Shown here in pieces: positions 1 through 8,856 of a DNA stretch of 64,000 nucleotides. Positions within the stretch are counted from its first letter, which is position 1, and the number at the start of each line of letters is the position of its first letter. Source of the stretch: Pseudomonadota bacterium (GTDB taxonomy: Bacteria > Pseudomonadota > Gammaproteobacteria > Pseudomonadales > Pseudohongiellaceae); the NCBI GenBank assembly GCA_027621405.1, contig JAQCBT010000002.1, positions 62,001-126,000 on the forward strand, read 5' to 3'. The position numbers and the translations under genes were made by a program. The notes under the pieces were generated by a model. That model did not search any database. It worked only from the letters and a program-made list of their open reading frames with translations, and had not been told where the DNA came from.

Positions 1-1781
1 GGGATCTGCGGACTATTGAGGAGCAGGGATTTCCTCCCGTTCGCCTGGACTACCTGCAGCGCCTTGGGGCGCTGGATTCTCTCAGTGACAGTGAGATGAT
101 GCGGCAGCTGCGCTTGGCCCTGCTTGACCCATCCGGCCCGACGCCCTCCGTGGAGGCCATCCTGCATGCGCTTATTCCGCATAAGTATGTGGACCATACC
201 CATGCCGACGCCGTGGTTACGATCTCCAATTCCCCGAATGGTGAACAGATACTGTGGGAGCTGTATGGCGAGGAAGTGCTTATCCTCCCCTACATCATGC
301 CTGGTTTCATCCTGGCCAGGCAGGTGGCGGCAGCGACCTCGGACCTCGATTGGTCGAGTATCCGGGGCATCATCCTGCTACACCATGGCATATTCACATT
401 CGATGACGACGCCCGGGCGAGCTACGACGCCATGATCGAACTGGTGGATCGTGCGGAACAATTTCTTCAGGAGCACGCGTCCACGGCAGTGTCCTGCGCT
501 GCTGTTGCCGGCACCGAGTGTGATTTGCTCACCCTCGCCGCCATGCGCAAGGCGGCTGGTGCCCAATTTGGCGGGCCAGTACTGGCCAGATTCGATCACG
601 CTGAAGAGGCGGCTGGATTTGCCATGCGGGACAATGCCGGTGAACTCGCCACTCGCGGTCCTCTGACTCCGGATCATACGATTCACTGCAAGGCCTTTGC
701 CGCGCGGCTGGGAGCTGATCCAGTATCTGATCTGGAGGATTTTGCTGCGATTTACAGGCGCTATTTCGATGAATTCAGCACAACCAACCATCAATGCCTG
801 GATACCATGCCGCGCTATGCCGTCTGGCAGGGCAAGGGGATGGTGTATTTCGCCGCCAATCACCAGCGCCTGCAGATCGTGGAAGATATCAGCTCCCATA
901 CCATCCGGGCGATTCAGCAGGCGGAGGCCCTTGGAGGATGGCAGGCCCTGCCGCGGTCCGATCTCTTCGAGGTCGAGCACTGGGAGCTGGAGCAGGCAAA
1001 ACTCAAGGCGGGAAACAAGCGCGGCAAGTTCGAGGGTCAGGTAGCGCTGGTCAGCGGAGCAGCCTCGGGTATTGGCAAGGCCTGCGTGGAGGCGTTGCGA
1101 AAGCAGGGGGCTGTCGTCGCGGCACTCGATATTGCACCTGAAATTCTGAGTGCCTCGAACGATCCTGCGCTCTTGCCTTTGCAGTGTGATGTCACCTGCA
1201 CCGAGGCCATTCGAGAAGCCGTGGCGCGGGTAGTCTGTAAGTTCGGTGGCATCGATCTGCTGGTTTCGAATGCGGGAAACTTTCCCGCCAGTGCATCCCT
1301 GGGCCAGCTGGACGACAAAACCTGGCAACAATCACTGGACCTCAATCTCAGTTCCCACATGAAGCTGTTGCGGGCTTGCTTGCCATTTCTCGAGCTGGGC
1401 TTTAAACCGGCCGTGATCATGGTGGGATCCAAGAATGTCCCGGCACCAGGACCCGGAGCGGCCGCCTATTCGACGGCGAAGGCCGGCCTTACCCAGCTCG
1501 CCCGGGTCGCTGCGCTGGAGTTGGGTGCTTCCGGCATCAGGGTGAACACAGTCCATCCCAATGCAGTCTATGACACCGCCCTGTGGAATGATGAGGTGCT
1601 GGCCCAGCGCGCGGCACATTATGGCAAGAGCGTTGAAGACTACAGGAAATCCAATGTCTTGCGCACCGAACTGAATTCGGCTGATGTAGCTAACAGCATA
1701 GTTGCCTTGCTCGGGGACGAATTTGCCAAGACCACCGGTGAGCAGATAGCCATCGATGGCGGTAATGACCGGGTTATCTAG
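1..1781 (+). CDS. Bifunctional class II aldolase / short-chain dehydrogenase, 5' end cut by window edge
   Basis: The ORF track starts this at the ATG at 96, but the frame is open back to base 3 and encodes matching protein, so the true start lies outside the window. About 592 residues are visible. As I recall, full-length members of this fusion family have near 680, so roughly 90 residues are missing. The first part is a class II aldolase with the metal-binding HxH in YVDHTHADAV and a further His in LLHHGIF. From about visible residue 345 comes an SDR domain with the cofactor loop SGAASGIG, SNAG, and a catalytic Tyr-Lys in YSTAK. Such fusions are often named as rhamnulose-phosphate aldolases. 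Here the next gene, 6 bp away, is mtnA, so I infer a ketose-1-phosphate from methylthioribose or 5-deoxyribose salvage as substrate: the aldolase would yield dihydroxyacetone phosphate plus an aldehyde, which the SDR would reduce or oxidise. The domain call is strong; the substrate is inferred. Confidence 0.88.
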   Translation, partial: DLRTIEEQGFPPVRLDYLQRLGALDSLSDSEMMRQLRLALLDPSGPTPSVEAILHALIPHKYVDHTHADAVVTISNSPNGEQILWELYGEEVLILPYIMPGFILARQVAAATSDLDWSSIRGIILLHHGIFTFDDDARASYDAMIELVDRAEQFLQEHASTAVSCAAVAGTECDLLTLAAMRKAAGAQFGGPVLARFDHAEEAAGFAMRDNAGELATRGPLTPDHTIHCKAFAARLGADPVSDLEDFAAIYRRYFDEFSTTNHQCLDTMPRYAVWQGKGMVYFAANHQRLQIVEDISSHTIRAIQQAEALGGWQALPRSDLFEVEHWELEQAKLKAGNKRGKFEGQVALVSGAASGIGKACVEALRKQGAVVAALDIAPEILSASNDPALLPLQCDVTCTEAIREAVARVVCKFGGIDLLVSNAGNFPASASLGQLDDKTWQQSLDLNLSSHMKLLRACLPFLELGFKPAVIMVGSKNVPAPGPGAAAYSTAKAGLTQLARVAALELGASGIRVNTVHPNAVYDTALWNDEVLAQRAAHYGKSVEDYRKSNVLRTELNSADVANSIVALLGDEFAKTTGEQIAIDGGNDRVI

Positions 1782-1787
1782 CAAGTC

Positions 1788-2882
1788 ATGCGAATCGAGG
1801 GCAAATACACGCAGAGCATCTGGTACGATCCCGAACTCGATACCGTGAAGATTGTGGACCAGACCCGGCTGCCCCACGATCTGGTCCTGCTCGATCTCGA
1901 GTCCTTGCAGGATGCCTGCATGGCTATTGCCAGCATGCAGGTGCGCGGCGCCCCCCTCATTGGTGTCACCGCGGCCTATGGAGTCTATCTAGGGCTAAGG
2001 GAAGAAGCGGCAGGGCTCGAATCCATCATTCAGCAGCTGGCCACCACTCGCCCGACCGCGGTCAATCTTTCCTGGGCCCTGAATCGCTGCCGACAGGTAT
2101 TGCAGGAATACACTGGTGATGAGCGCGTGTTGAAAGCACTGGAGCTTGCCCAGATTCTCGAGAAAGAAGACATCGCGGTGTGCGAGGGTATTGGCGATCA
2201 GGGAGCGAACCTGCTGGAGGCGCTGTGGGAGCAAAAGCAGGAAGGGCAGGACAGGCTCAACGTGCTCACCCACTGTAATGCCGGATCCCTGGCGACAGTG
2301 GACTGGGGTACGGCGCTGGCGGTGATCTACAAGGCCGCTGATCGTGGTATACCTGTTCATGTGTGGGTGGACGAGACCCGACCCAGGAACCAGGGCGCGG
2401 CAATCACCTGCTGGGAATTGGCGCAACAAGGTATTCCCCATACGCTCATCGTGGACAATGCCGGCGGCCACCTGATGCAACACGGTCAGGTCGATGCTGT
2501 GCTGGTGGGAGCGGATCGCACGACTGCCCGTGGTGATGTATGCAACAAGATTGGCACCTATCTCAAGGCCCTGGCGGCACGGGATAACGATATACCTTTC
2601 TATGTCGCCTTTCCGCTCTCGACCTTCGATCTCTCAATCGAGGATGGCCTGAACGAGATTCCCATCGAGGAGCGGAATGCCGGTGAAATACTGCAGGTAT
2701 CCGGACTTACGGACGAGGGTGCTGCGGCAACGGTGAACATTGCACCTGCAAACACAAGGGCGAGTAACTACGGATTCGATGTTACTCCCGCGCGACTGGT
2801 GTCCAGGTTGATAACGGAAGTCGGTGTATGCGAGGCCACGCCAGAAGCCATCGCGGTCCTGGTGGGTAATCGCGGAGGCTGA
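1788..2882 (+). CDS. mtnA: S-methyl-5-thioribose-1-phosphate isomerase
   Basis: This cytoplasmic enzyme isomerises the aldose 5-methylthioribose-1-phosphate to the ketose 5-methylthioribulose-1-phosphate in methionine salvage. The 364-residue length is normal for the family. Recognisable blocks are RGAPLIGVTAAYG near the N-terminus, the catalytic Cys in THCNAGSLAT (about residue 163), DETRPRNQGA, and the catalytic Asp in GADRTTARGDVCNKIGT (about residue 242). It follows the aldolase/SDR gene by only 6 bp with no clear Shine-Dalgarno of its own, so translation is probably coupled. None of the later Met-salvage genes (mtnB, mtnC, mtnD) is in the window. This favours the aldolase (DHAP shunt) branch over the universal pathway, although those genes could lie elsewhere. 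Confidence 0.95.
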   Translation: MRIEGKYTQSIWYDPELDTVKIVDQTRLPHDLVLLDLESLQDACMAIASMQVRGAPLIGVTAAYGVYLGLREEAAGLESIIQQLATTRPTAVNLSWALNRCRQVLQEYTGDERVLKALELAQILEKEDIAVCEGIGDQGANLLEALWEQKQEGQDRLNVLTHCNAGSLATVDWGTALAVIYKAADRGIPVHVWVDETRPRNQGAAITCWELAQQGIPHTLIVDNAGGHLMQHGQVDAVLVGADRTTARGDVCNKIGTYLKALAARDNDIPFYVAFPLSTFDLSIEDGLNEIPIEERNAGEILQVSGLTDEGAAATVNIAPANTRASNYGFDVTPARLVSRLITEVGVCEATPEAIAVLVGNRGG

Positions 2883-2883
2883 T

Positions 2884-2962
2884 GGCTCTCAATACGCTGA
2901 GGGTTCTCAATACGCTGAGGGCTCTCAATACGCAATACGCTGAGGGCTCTTAATACGCGAAG
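2884..2962. repeat. Short tandem repeat, about 4 copies of an 18-bp unit
   Basis: Directly after the mtnA stop there are four head-to-tail copies of GGCTCTCAATACGCTGAG. Copy 2 has one substitution, copy 3 carries an internal 7-bp partial duplication (ACGCAAT), and copy 4 is diverged. The array ends 2 bp before the HIT gene stop, so it fills the gap between two convergent genes. The copies are directly repeated without spacers, so it is a minisatellite-like array and not a CRISPR. Confidence 0.9.
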
Positions 2963-2964
2963 GC

Positions 2965-3312
2965 TCAGCCCATGCAGAGGTCCAGCTGCCTGCCTCCAAG
3001 AATGTGCAGGTGAATATGGAATATGGTGCGCCGGCTGTCCTCTCCTGTGTTGAGCACATAGCGAAAACCCGACTCATCGATGCCGAGCTCTCGGGTGATT
3101 TCGTTAGCCCTGAGTAGCAGGCGCCCCAGCAGCGATTCATCTTCCGGGGAAGCAGCCAGCATATCGCTGATGTGCTTCTTGGGTACCACCAATACGTGTA
3201 CTGGAGCGTTCGGTTTTATGTCCTCGAAGGCGTAGACGTCATCGTCCTCGTATACCTTGTTCGACGGTAATTCGCCTGCGATAATTTTGCAGAACAGGCA
3301 ATCGGCTGACAT
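2965..3312 (-). CDS. HIT family nucleotide-binding protein
   Basis: Small cytoplasmic histidine-triad protein of the HinT/PKCI branch. These hydrolyse nucleoside phosphoramidates and related AMP conjugates. The 115-residue sequence opens with CLFCKIIAGELPS and ends with the catalytic triad HIHLHILGG. A good ribosome-binding site (AAGGAGG) sits before the ATG at 3312. It is convergent with mtnA, with the tandem repeat between them, and divergent from the glutaminyl cyclase gene across 84 bp. The physiological substrate cannot be read from the sequence. Confidence 0.93.
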   Translation of the reverse strand: MSADCLFCKIIAGELPSNKVYEDDDVYAFEDIKPNAPVHVLVVPKKHISDMLAASPEDESLLGRLLLRANEITRELGIDESGFRYVLNTGEDSRRTIFHIHLHILGGRQLDLCMG

Positions 3313-3396
3313 TGGCTCCTCCTTGCGTTTTTTCGGTCACACTTTGCGACAGTTGGCGGTTGACCGGAAAACCATTCTAACCCAGACTCAAATTCT

Positions 3397-4176
3397 GTGA
3401 ATATCCGACACCCAAATTGGCCTCTTTGGCTCCTCATTCTCCTGTTATGGCTGCCCTTGTCCGGCGTGGCCCAGGACGAACCCGTTCGTTTCGGCTTTCG
3501 GGTGGTGAATACCTATCCCCACGATATCACTGCATTTACCCAGGGCCTGTTCTTCCATGACGGATATCTCTATGAAGGAACTGGCAAGCGTGGCTTGTCG
3601 CGCCTGAGCAAGGTTAACCTGGACGATGGCAGTGCCATCATGAACAAGGCGCTAGGCCAACGCTACTTCGGTGAGGGCATAGAACTGGTAGGTGATCGAA
3701 TTTATCAGCTGACCTGGCAGTCCCACATGGTGTTCGTTTACGACAAGGAAAGCTTCGAGCAGGTCGGCACTCATTACAATGCAACGGAAGGCTGGGGGCT
3801 TGCCTACGATGGCCAGCAGTTGATTCTCAGCGATGGCAGCCATGAGCTGCAGTTCCTCGATCCGGAAACCTTTGCTCCCAGTCACAAGGTTCAGGTGACC
3901 CTCAACGGCAATCCAATTGTTAACCTGAACGAGCTGGAATACATCAACGGAGAGGTATGGGCCAACGTGTGGCAGACCGACTACATACTGCGAATCGATC
4001 CGGCTACCGGAGGCGTCAACAGCATCGTCGATCTTACCGGCCTTTCCGATATGACCCGGCTCGGCAGTGCGGAGGCGGTATTGAATGGCATCGCCTGGGA
4101 TCGCGAGACGGAACGCTTGTTCGTCACTGGCAAACACTGGGCCAACCTGTTCGAAATCGAGCTCGTCCAACGCTGA
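3397..4176 (+). CDS. Glutaminyl-peptide cyclotransferase, secreted (plant/bacterial type)
   Basis: Predicted to cyclise N-terminal glutamine of peptides to pyroglutamate outside the cytoplasm. The start is a GTG followed by a clear signal peptide (hydrophobic LWLLILLLWLPLSG, cleavage after GVAQ). The mature part matches the beta-propeller glutamine cyclotransferase family, with FTQGLFFHDGYLYEGTG, an LTWQ block, GWGLAYD and the C-terminal LNGIAWDRE...FVTGKHW. The 259-residue length is typical. No good Shine-Dalgarno precedes the GTG and no in-frame ATG exists upstream. It begins a tight three-gene run with yjbQ (6-bp gap) and an aminopeptidase (4-bp overlap). The last gene also acts on peptides, so a shared role in processing exported peptides is possible. 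Confidence 0.87.
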   Translation: MNIRHPNWPLWLLILLLWLPLSGVAQDEPVRFGFRVVNTYPHDITAFTQGLFFHDGYLYEGTGKRGLSRLSKVNLDDGSAIMNKALGQRYFGEGIELVGDRIYQLTWQSHMVFVYDKESFEQVGTHYNATEGWGLAYDGQQLILSDGSHELQFLDPETFAPSHKVQVTLNGNPIVNLNELEYINGEVWANVWQTDYILRIDPATGGVNSIVDLTGLSDMTRLGSAEAVLNGIAWDRETERLFVTGKHWANLFEIELVQR

Positions 4177-4182
4177 TCGCTC

Positions 4183-4626
4183 ATGTGGCTGCAGAAGCGA
4201 CTCACCCTGACACCCAAGGCACGTGGATTCCATCTCATTACCGATGAGGTGCTGGCGCAACTACCGGAGATCGATCGTATCGATGTCGGTCTGGCGCATT
4301 TCCTTCTGCAACACACCTCCGCCTCATTGAGCATTAATGAAAACGCCGACAGCTCGGTACGCCGTGACATGGAGGCGCATTTCAATGAGTTGGCCCCGGA
4401 GAATGCCGCGTACTTTGTCCACACCTGTGAAGGTCCGGATGATATGCCGGCGCATATCAAATCAGGACTACTGGGCTGTGAAGTAACCCTGCCGGTGAGC
4501 AAGGGCAGATTGGCCCTCGGTACCTGGCAGGGCCTGTACCTTGGAGAGCATCGAAACGCTGGCGGCCGCAGAAGTCTGCTGGTTACCCTGCAAGGCAGTG
4601 AGTCCACTTTGGGGGTGCAGGAATGA
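4183..4626 (+). CDS. yjbQ: YjbQ / UPF0047 family protein (secondary thiamine-phosphate synthase)
   Basis: The 147-residue protein has the family signature FLLQHTSASLSINENAD and a second block with GxYLGEHR near the C-terminus, where the conserved histidines line a metal site. E. coli YjbQ shows weak thiamine-phosphate synthase activity and the true role of the family is unsettled, so the name should be read with care. It sits 6 bp after the glutaminyl cyclase stop and overlaps the next start by 4 bp (ATGA), so it is probably translated as part of that operon. Confidence 0.92.
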   Translation: MWLQKRLTLTPKARGFHLITDEVLAQLPEIDRIDVGLAHFLLQHTSASLSINENADSSVRRDMEAHFNELAPENAAYFVHTCEGPDDMPAHIKSGLLGCEVTLPVSKGRLALGTWQGLYLGEHRNAGGRRSLLVTLQGSESTLGVQE

Positions 4627-5690
4627 AGATGCAAAGTCGATTCCTTTCCCGCCCCTCGTTCAGATTTCTCCTGCTCGCATTGCTCTCAGTCGCACTGCTG
4701 TCCTGTGAGTCCGTTCGCTATTACAGTCAGGCGGCCAGGGGGCAACTGGAGATTCTGCTGGGCAGGGAAGACATCGCGGCACTGCTGCAAGACGAGGCGC
4801 TGCCAGTCGAGCTCAGGAACAAGTTGGAGACCGTACTTGCCATCCGGCAGTTCGCGGAAAGCGAGTTGGCGCTGGAAGTCGCCGACAACTATGCCACCTA
4901 TGTCGATCTGGAGCGTGAGCATGTGGTGTGGAATGTGTTTGCGGCAGAGGAGTTTTCCACCCGGGCCATGGAATGGTGCTACCCGATTGCCGGCTGCGTG
5001 ACTTACCGAGGCTATTTTTCCGAACCGGCAGCGCGCAGCTATGCCCAGGGTCTGCAAGAAGATGGCTTCGACGTCTATACCGGCGGTGTAGGTGCGTACT
5101 CGACCTTGGGATGGTTCGATGACTCGCTGCTCAGCACGGTTGTCAATCGATCTGATCATCAGCTGGCTGGATTAATTTTCCATGAATTGGCGCACCAGGT
5201 GGTCTATCTCCCCGGAGACACTACATTCAATGAGAGTTTTGCCACGGCTGTTGAGCGCGAAGGGGTTCGCCGCTGGCTGACCCACACCCGGCAGTCGGGG
5301 CTGATGACCGATGCGGAACAGGGTCTGCAGCGTCAGCAGCAATTTGCTGAGCTGGTGATTGCCTGGCGCGACAGGTTTACGGACCTGTATCAACAGGAAT
5401 TGACGGCAGAGGAAATGCGTCAGCGCAAGAGTGCTCTGCAGGATGAATTGCGGCAGGCCTATCGGGAATTGCAGGCAAGCTGGGGAGGTTACGCCGGGTA
5501 TGATAACTGGTTTGCCCAACCCCTGAATAATGCCCAGCTTTCCACCGTAGGGTCCTACAATGACCTGGTGCCAGAGTTTCTCGCCTTGCTGGACTCCCAT
5601 AGCGGCGACATGGAAGCATTCTTCGCCTCGGTAAGAGAGCTGGCGGAAATGACGGTCGCCGAAAGAGCAGAGCGATTGGCGAGTCTGTAG
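4623..5690 (+). CDS. Predicted aminopeptidase lipoprotein (PF10023 type)
   Basis: The 355-residue protein starts with a lipoprotein signal peptide whose lipobox is LLSC, so it is probably anchored to a membrane facing the periplasm. The centre carries a zinc-protease motif HELAHQ followed by NESFATAVE, giving HExxH plus a downstream Glu as in gluzincins. The rest, including RSDHQLAGLIF and a helical C-terminal half, resembles a family annotated as predicted aminopeptidase. The start overlaps the yjbQ stop by 4 bp. Peptidase activity is inferred from the motif. Peptide substrates may be shared with the glutaminyl cyclase at the front of the operon. Confidence 0.85.
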   Translation: MKMQSRFLSRPSFRFLLLALLSVALLSCESVRYYSQAARGQLEILLGREDIAALLQDEALPVELRNKLETVLAIRQFAESELALEVADNYATYVDLEREHVVWNVFAAEEFSTRAMEWCYPIAGCVTYRGYFSEPAARSYAQGLQEDGFDVYTGGVGAYSTLGWFDDSLLSTVVNRSDHQLAGLIFHELAHQVVYLPGDTTFNESFATAVEREGVRRWLTHTRQSGLMTDAEQGLQRQQQFAELVIAWRDRFTDLYQQELTAEEMRQRKSALQDELRQAYRELQASWGGYAGYDNWFAQPLNNAQLSTVGSYNDLVPEFLALLDSHSGDMEAFFASVRELAEMTVAERAERLASL

Positions 5691-5697
5691 TCGTGCG

Positions 5698-6465
5698 CTA
5701 GTTGCCCAGCCTTCTTTCCAGGCTGGCCACGAGGTCAGCATAGAAGTCCGATTCCGGATCCTTCGCCGCCGCATCGCGGTAAGCCGCCAGTGCTTCCTCG
5801 AGTCTGCCTTCCTGTTCGAGAATTCTACCCAGGCTACGATTGAAGAACGCGTTCTGTGGCATCACGGCGGCGGCAGTCTGGTACACCCTAATCGCCTTGT
5901 CTGCTTCACCATTATTGTTATAAGTGTTGGCCATGATATGAACCTGGGAATCGTCATTGGGAACCAATTCGATGGCGCGAATATCGTAGCCGATCGCGGC
6001 ATCAAAGTTCCCGTCCTGGCGTTCCAGTTGGCCAAGAGTCTGTACCGCAGCGATGAGTGAGGCGGACGGGGTCGGTTCCAGTTCGATGTAGCGGGCCAGC
6101 AAAGGCTTCGTTTCCGCATAGCGCTCCAGATAGTAATAGGTATTCGCCAGGCTGCGTATGGCATCGCTGAAATTCGGGTCGGCGCTGATGGCCTTGCGGT
6201 ATTCCTCGATGGCTTCCTCGTGACGCTCGAGAGTGCTGTAGGTGTTGCCGCGGCGGAACAGCTTTCTTGCCAGGTCGGCGTCGATGGTCGGGCCTTCGCG
6301 GGTCAGTTCCAGATTGCCATAACGCTCCAGCACTGAATTTCCAGAGTTGTCCTGGGCGAGTACTGCGGTACTCCAGGTGGCGAGTATGCCGCACAGCAGC
6401 AGCAAGCGGGCAGCCGGCTTGTTGTGGAAGTTGGAAATCGATTCGAATGTGGTGAGTCTGATCAT
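5698..6465 (-). CDS. Secreted tetratricopeptide-repeat protein
   Basis: The 255-residue protein has an N-terminal signal segment (ARLLLLCGILATWSTAVLAQ). The rest is built of TPR units from about residue 60 on, for example NTYSTLERHEEAIEEYRKAISADP, NTYYYLERYAETKPLL and LEQEGRLEEALAAYRDAAAKDPES. It is therefore a periplasmic or outer-membrane-facing scaffold without visible catalytic residues. It is convergent with the aminopeptidase gene (7-bp gap) and lies 94 bp beyond the selD stop on the same strand, so it could be read from that transcript. The binding partner is unknown. Confidence 0.82.
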   Translation of the reverse strand: MIRLTTFESISNFHNKPAARLLLLCGILATWSTAVLAQDNSGNSVLERYGNLELTREGPTIDADLARKLFRRGNTYSTLERHEEAIEEYRKAISADPNFSDAIRSLANTYYYLERYAETKPLLARYIELEPTPSASLIAAVQTLGQLERQDGNFDAAIGYDIRAIELVPNDDSQVHIMANTYNNNGEADKAIRVYQTAAAVMPQNAFFNRSLGRILEQEGRLEEALAAYRDAAAKDPESDFYADLVASLERRLGN

Positions 6466-6559
6466 GCGATTCCTGATGCGCTCTCATATTACTGATTGAG
6501 GAGCCTGACTATATCGCAGCGGCTCTCACTCTGCCAATGCAGGGGAGACGGCGTACCCG

Positions 6560-8830
6560 CTATATCAGGGTTATGGTGCTGTTTACCTGTTGTCTGCCGA
6601 TTATCTTGCCGACGATGCTTGCCTCGGTGTAGCCCGCGTCATGCAAGGCTCGCTGGCATTTCTCGGCCTGTTCGGCAGGCAGGGAAAACAGCAGCCCTCC
6701 GGCAGTTTGGGGATCAAACAACAGGGGGTAGATGGCCTGCCGGGCATGCTGTTCGACATTGCGCATTGAGGCTTCAACGAGACTGTTGTCTTCATGAAGC
6801 GAGCTGATTATGCCTTTTCCAAGAGTCTCTGTGGCGCCGGGCAGGGACTTGATGCTGTCCAGAGTGATTTCGGCATCACAAGCCGAAGCCTCCAGCAATT
6901 CCAGCAGATGTCCTGCGAAGCCGAAGCCTGTTATGTCAGTGCAGGCTTTGGCGCCATGTGACACTATTATGGGAATAGCTTCCCGATTGGAAATCAGCAT
7001 CTGCCTGAGAGCGCCCTCCATCCACTCGTGACGGGCAAGCCCGCGCATGTCGGCTGCCAGCAAGGTGCCCGTACCCAAAGCCTTGGTCATAATGAGTGAC
7101 TCACCGGCGCTGGCTCCTGATTTCCTCAATAACTGATCCTCTTCGGCAAAGCCATTCACGCAGAGTCCAAATTCCAGGGTTGCCGTTTCGGCGGTGTGTC
7201 CTCCCAGCAGGGTACATTCCTCCTGCAGCAGGGATTCACTACAGGCTGACATGACCTCCCTGAGTTGTTGCCGCGCATAGCGTTTCTCGGCATGCGGCAG
7301 GCCCACCATGGCGAGTGCAGAATGGGGTGTGCAACCCATGGCATGGATATCGCTGAGGCAGTGGTTCACTGCGATTCGGGTAAACAGCCAGGGATCGTTA
7401 ATGAAGGTCTTCAGGTAGTCGACGCTCTGGATCAGGATGCGGCCATCGTGCAGTCGAATCTGCGAGGCATCCTCTACTGCATCCTTGCGCTCTGTGCCAA
7501 GCACGTCAGGGCGCTCGTAGAAAGTCAGTTCTCCCAATACCTCGGCAAGAATATTGCCGGCTACCTTTGCGCCGCAACCAGCACAGCGCATTGCATGCCT
7601 GCGTATTCGCTGCTCCGTGTCTTTGTTTGCCAGGCCGGGCTCCAGTGATAAGCTGGCGGGCATCTCTGGCAGCTTGCTGAATTTTTCCACGAAGCGGGAA
7701 TCGATCCAGTGCTTTAACCCCCACATGCTGCGTCCGGAGAAAAACAGTTCGCCCCTGGAAGCAATGGCCCTGCCATCGCAGAGATTCATCAGGGCAAGGG
7801 CCTTGCGCTGCGGGAAATAGTTGTCCAGGTGGCGACCGGTTGCATATCGGCGCAGGTTTTCGGCCAGCACCTTGCCCTGGCGTACGGCGTATACTCCTGA
7901 CTTTGGACGCTCTTCGCCGCGCACAGTAGCCGCGTCGCCGGTTGCAAATACAAATTCGAAATTGCTGCTCTGTAGAGTCGGTTTTACTTCGATAAAGCCA
8001 TCTTCACTGGCTTGCAGGCCGCAGTCGAATGGCCATTGAGGAATCGATGCACCGGTAGCGAAAACGACAGCATCAAACTCTCTGATCTCGCCATCGTCGC
8101 TGACCAGTAGCCCTGGCTTGATTTCCGTTATCCTGCAAGCGCTCGTGGTTTCGATGTTGCGCCCTGCCAGTTCCCTGGCAGTGAATTCTTGCACTTTGGA
8201 ATTATGCGACTTAAGGAGTGCGGAGTCGGCAGTGAGCAAGTTGATTTTAAACCTGTTCAATGCCGGGTCTTGTTTTCCCAGGTCCCTGGCTATTCGCGCC
8301 TGGGTTGCGAAGGCGAGTTCCACGCTGGCCGGGCCGCCACCGATGATGGCTAACTTGAACTCCTTGCCTTCCTGGATGGCTGTTACGGCCCGTTGGCGTA
8401 TGCTGTCCCAGCCTGAGAGGAACTGGTCGATGGGTTTAACTGCAAGCGCATGCTGGGCTGCGCCCTTGATCAGATTGGCATCGGGTCGTGAGCCGATATT
8501 CAGGGAAATGATATCGAATGGGATGTCTGGCCGACCGGCTACGGACACCAGCTTTCGTTCCAGATCGATACGGGTCACCTCGGCCTGGATGAGTTGGGCA
8601 GACGCCAACTGTGCAAGCGGGCGCAGGTCGATATGCATTTCCTGATGCTCAATCTGTTGAGCCAGGAAGGCTGGCATGGCGCCCGAATAGGGTGTGACGA
8701 TGTCCCTGCTGATTAACGTGATTGCCAGGCCCGGCATGGGCTTCATGCCGAAGCTGCGCAGCACGGATAGATGGCTGTGCCCACCGCCAACCAGGACGAG
8801 ATGCTTTACAACTGGAGTGGTGAGATTCAT
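6560..8830 (-). CDS. selD: Pyridine nucleotide-disulfide oxidoreductase fused to selenide, water dikinase (SelD)
   Basis: A 756-residue two-domain protein. Residues 1 to about 385 form an NADH-dehydrogenase-like flavoprotein with a FAD-binding VGGGHSH near residue 14, a second dinucleotide fold IGGGPASVELA near 165, and FATGDAA near 295. From about residue 405 comes a full SelD domain, which makes selenophosphate from selenide and ATP. It has AGCGAK with the catalytic Cys and Lys (equivalents of E. coli Cys17 and Lys20; the second E. coli Cys is Ala here), a DIHAMG block, GGHTAE and FDPQTAGG. It is a Cys form, not selenocysteine. Such fusions are known in some bacteria. The flavin domain may supply reduced selenium, which is inference. 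No selA, selB or mnmH is in the window, so the end use of selenophosphate is not visible. It follows an MFS gene by 26 bp without a strong ribosome-binding site. Confidence 0.92.
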   Translation of the reverse strand: MNLTTPVVKHLVLVGGGHSHLSVLRSFGMKPMPGLAITLISRDIVTPYSGAMPAFLAQQIEHQEMHIDLRPLAQLASAQLIQAEVTRIDLERKLVSVAGRPDIPFDIISLNIGSRPDANLIKGAAQHALAVKPIDQFLSGWDSIRQRAVTAIQEGKEFKLAIIGGGPASVELAFATQARIARDLGKQDPALNRFKINLLTADSALLKSHNSKVQEFTARELAGRNIETTSACRITEIKPGLLVSDDGEIREFDAVVFATGASIPQWPFDCGLQASEDGFIEVKPTLQSSNFEFVFATGDAATVRGEERPKSGVYAVRQGKVLAENLRRYATGRHLDNYFPQRKALALMNLCDGRAIASRGELFFSGRSMWGLKHWIDSRFVEKFSKLPEMPASLSLEPGLANKDTEQRIRRHAMRCAGCGAKVAGNILAEVLGELTFYERPDVLGTERKDAVEDASQIRLHDGRILIQSVDYLKTFINDPWLFTRIAVNHCLSDIHAMGCTPHSALAMVGLPHAEKRYARQQLREVMSACSESLLQEECTLLGGHTAETATLEFGLCVNGFAEEDQLLRKSGASAGESLIMTKALGTGTLLAADMRGLARHEWMEGALRQMLISNREAIPIIVSHGAKACTDITGFGFAGHLLELLEASACDAEITLDSIKSLPGATETLGKGIISSLHEDNSLVEASMRNVEQHARQAIYPLLFDPQTAGGLLFSLPAEQAEKCQRALHDAGYTEASIVGKIIGRQQVNSTITLI

Positions 8831-8856
8831 GTGTGGCTTAACCAGGAAGGTGGCGG

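Noticed and set aside
378-1331. 317-residue ORF on the - strand inside the aldolase/SDR gene
   Set aside because: The + strand frame carries clear aldolase and SDR motifs; this one has no recognisable domain and is a shadow of it.
2884-2962. Possible small CRISPR array
   Set aside because: Units are head to tail with no unique spacers, only 18 bp long, and no cas genes are present.
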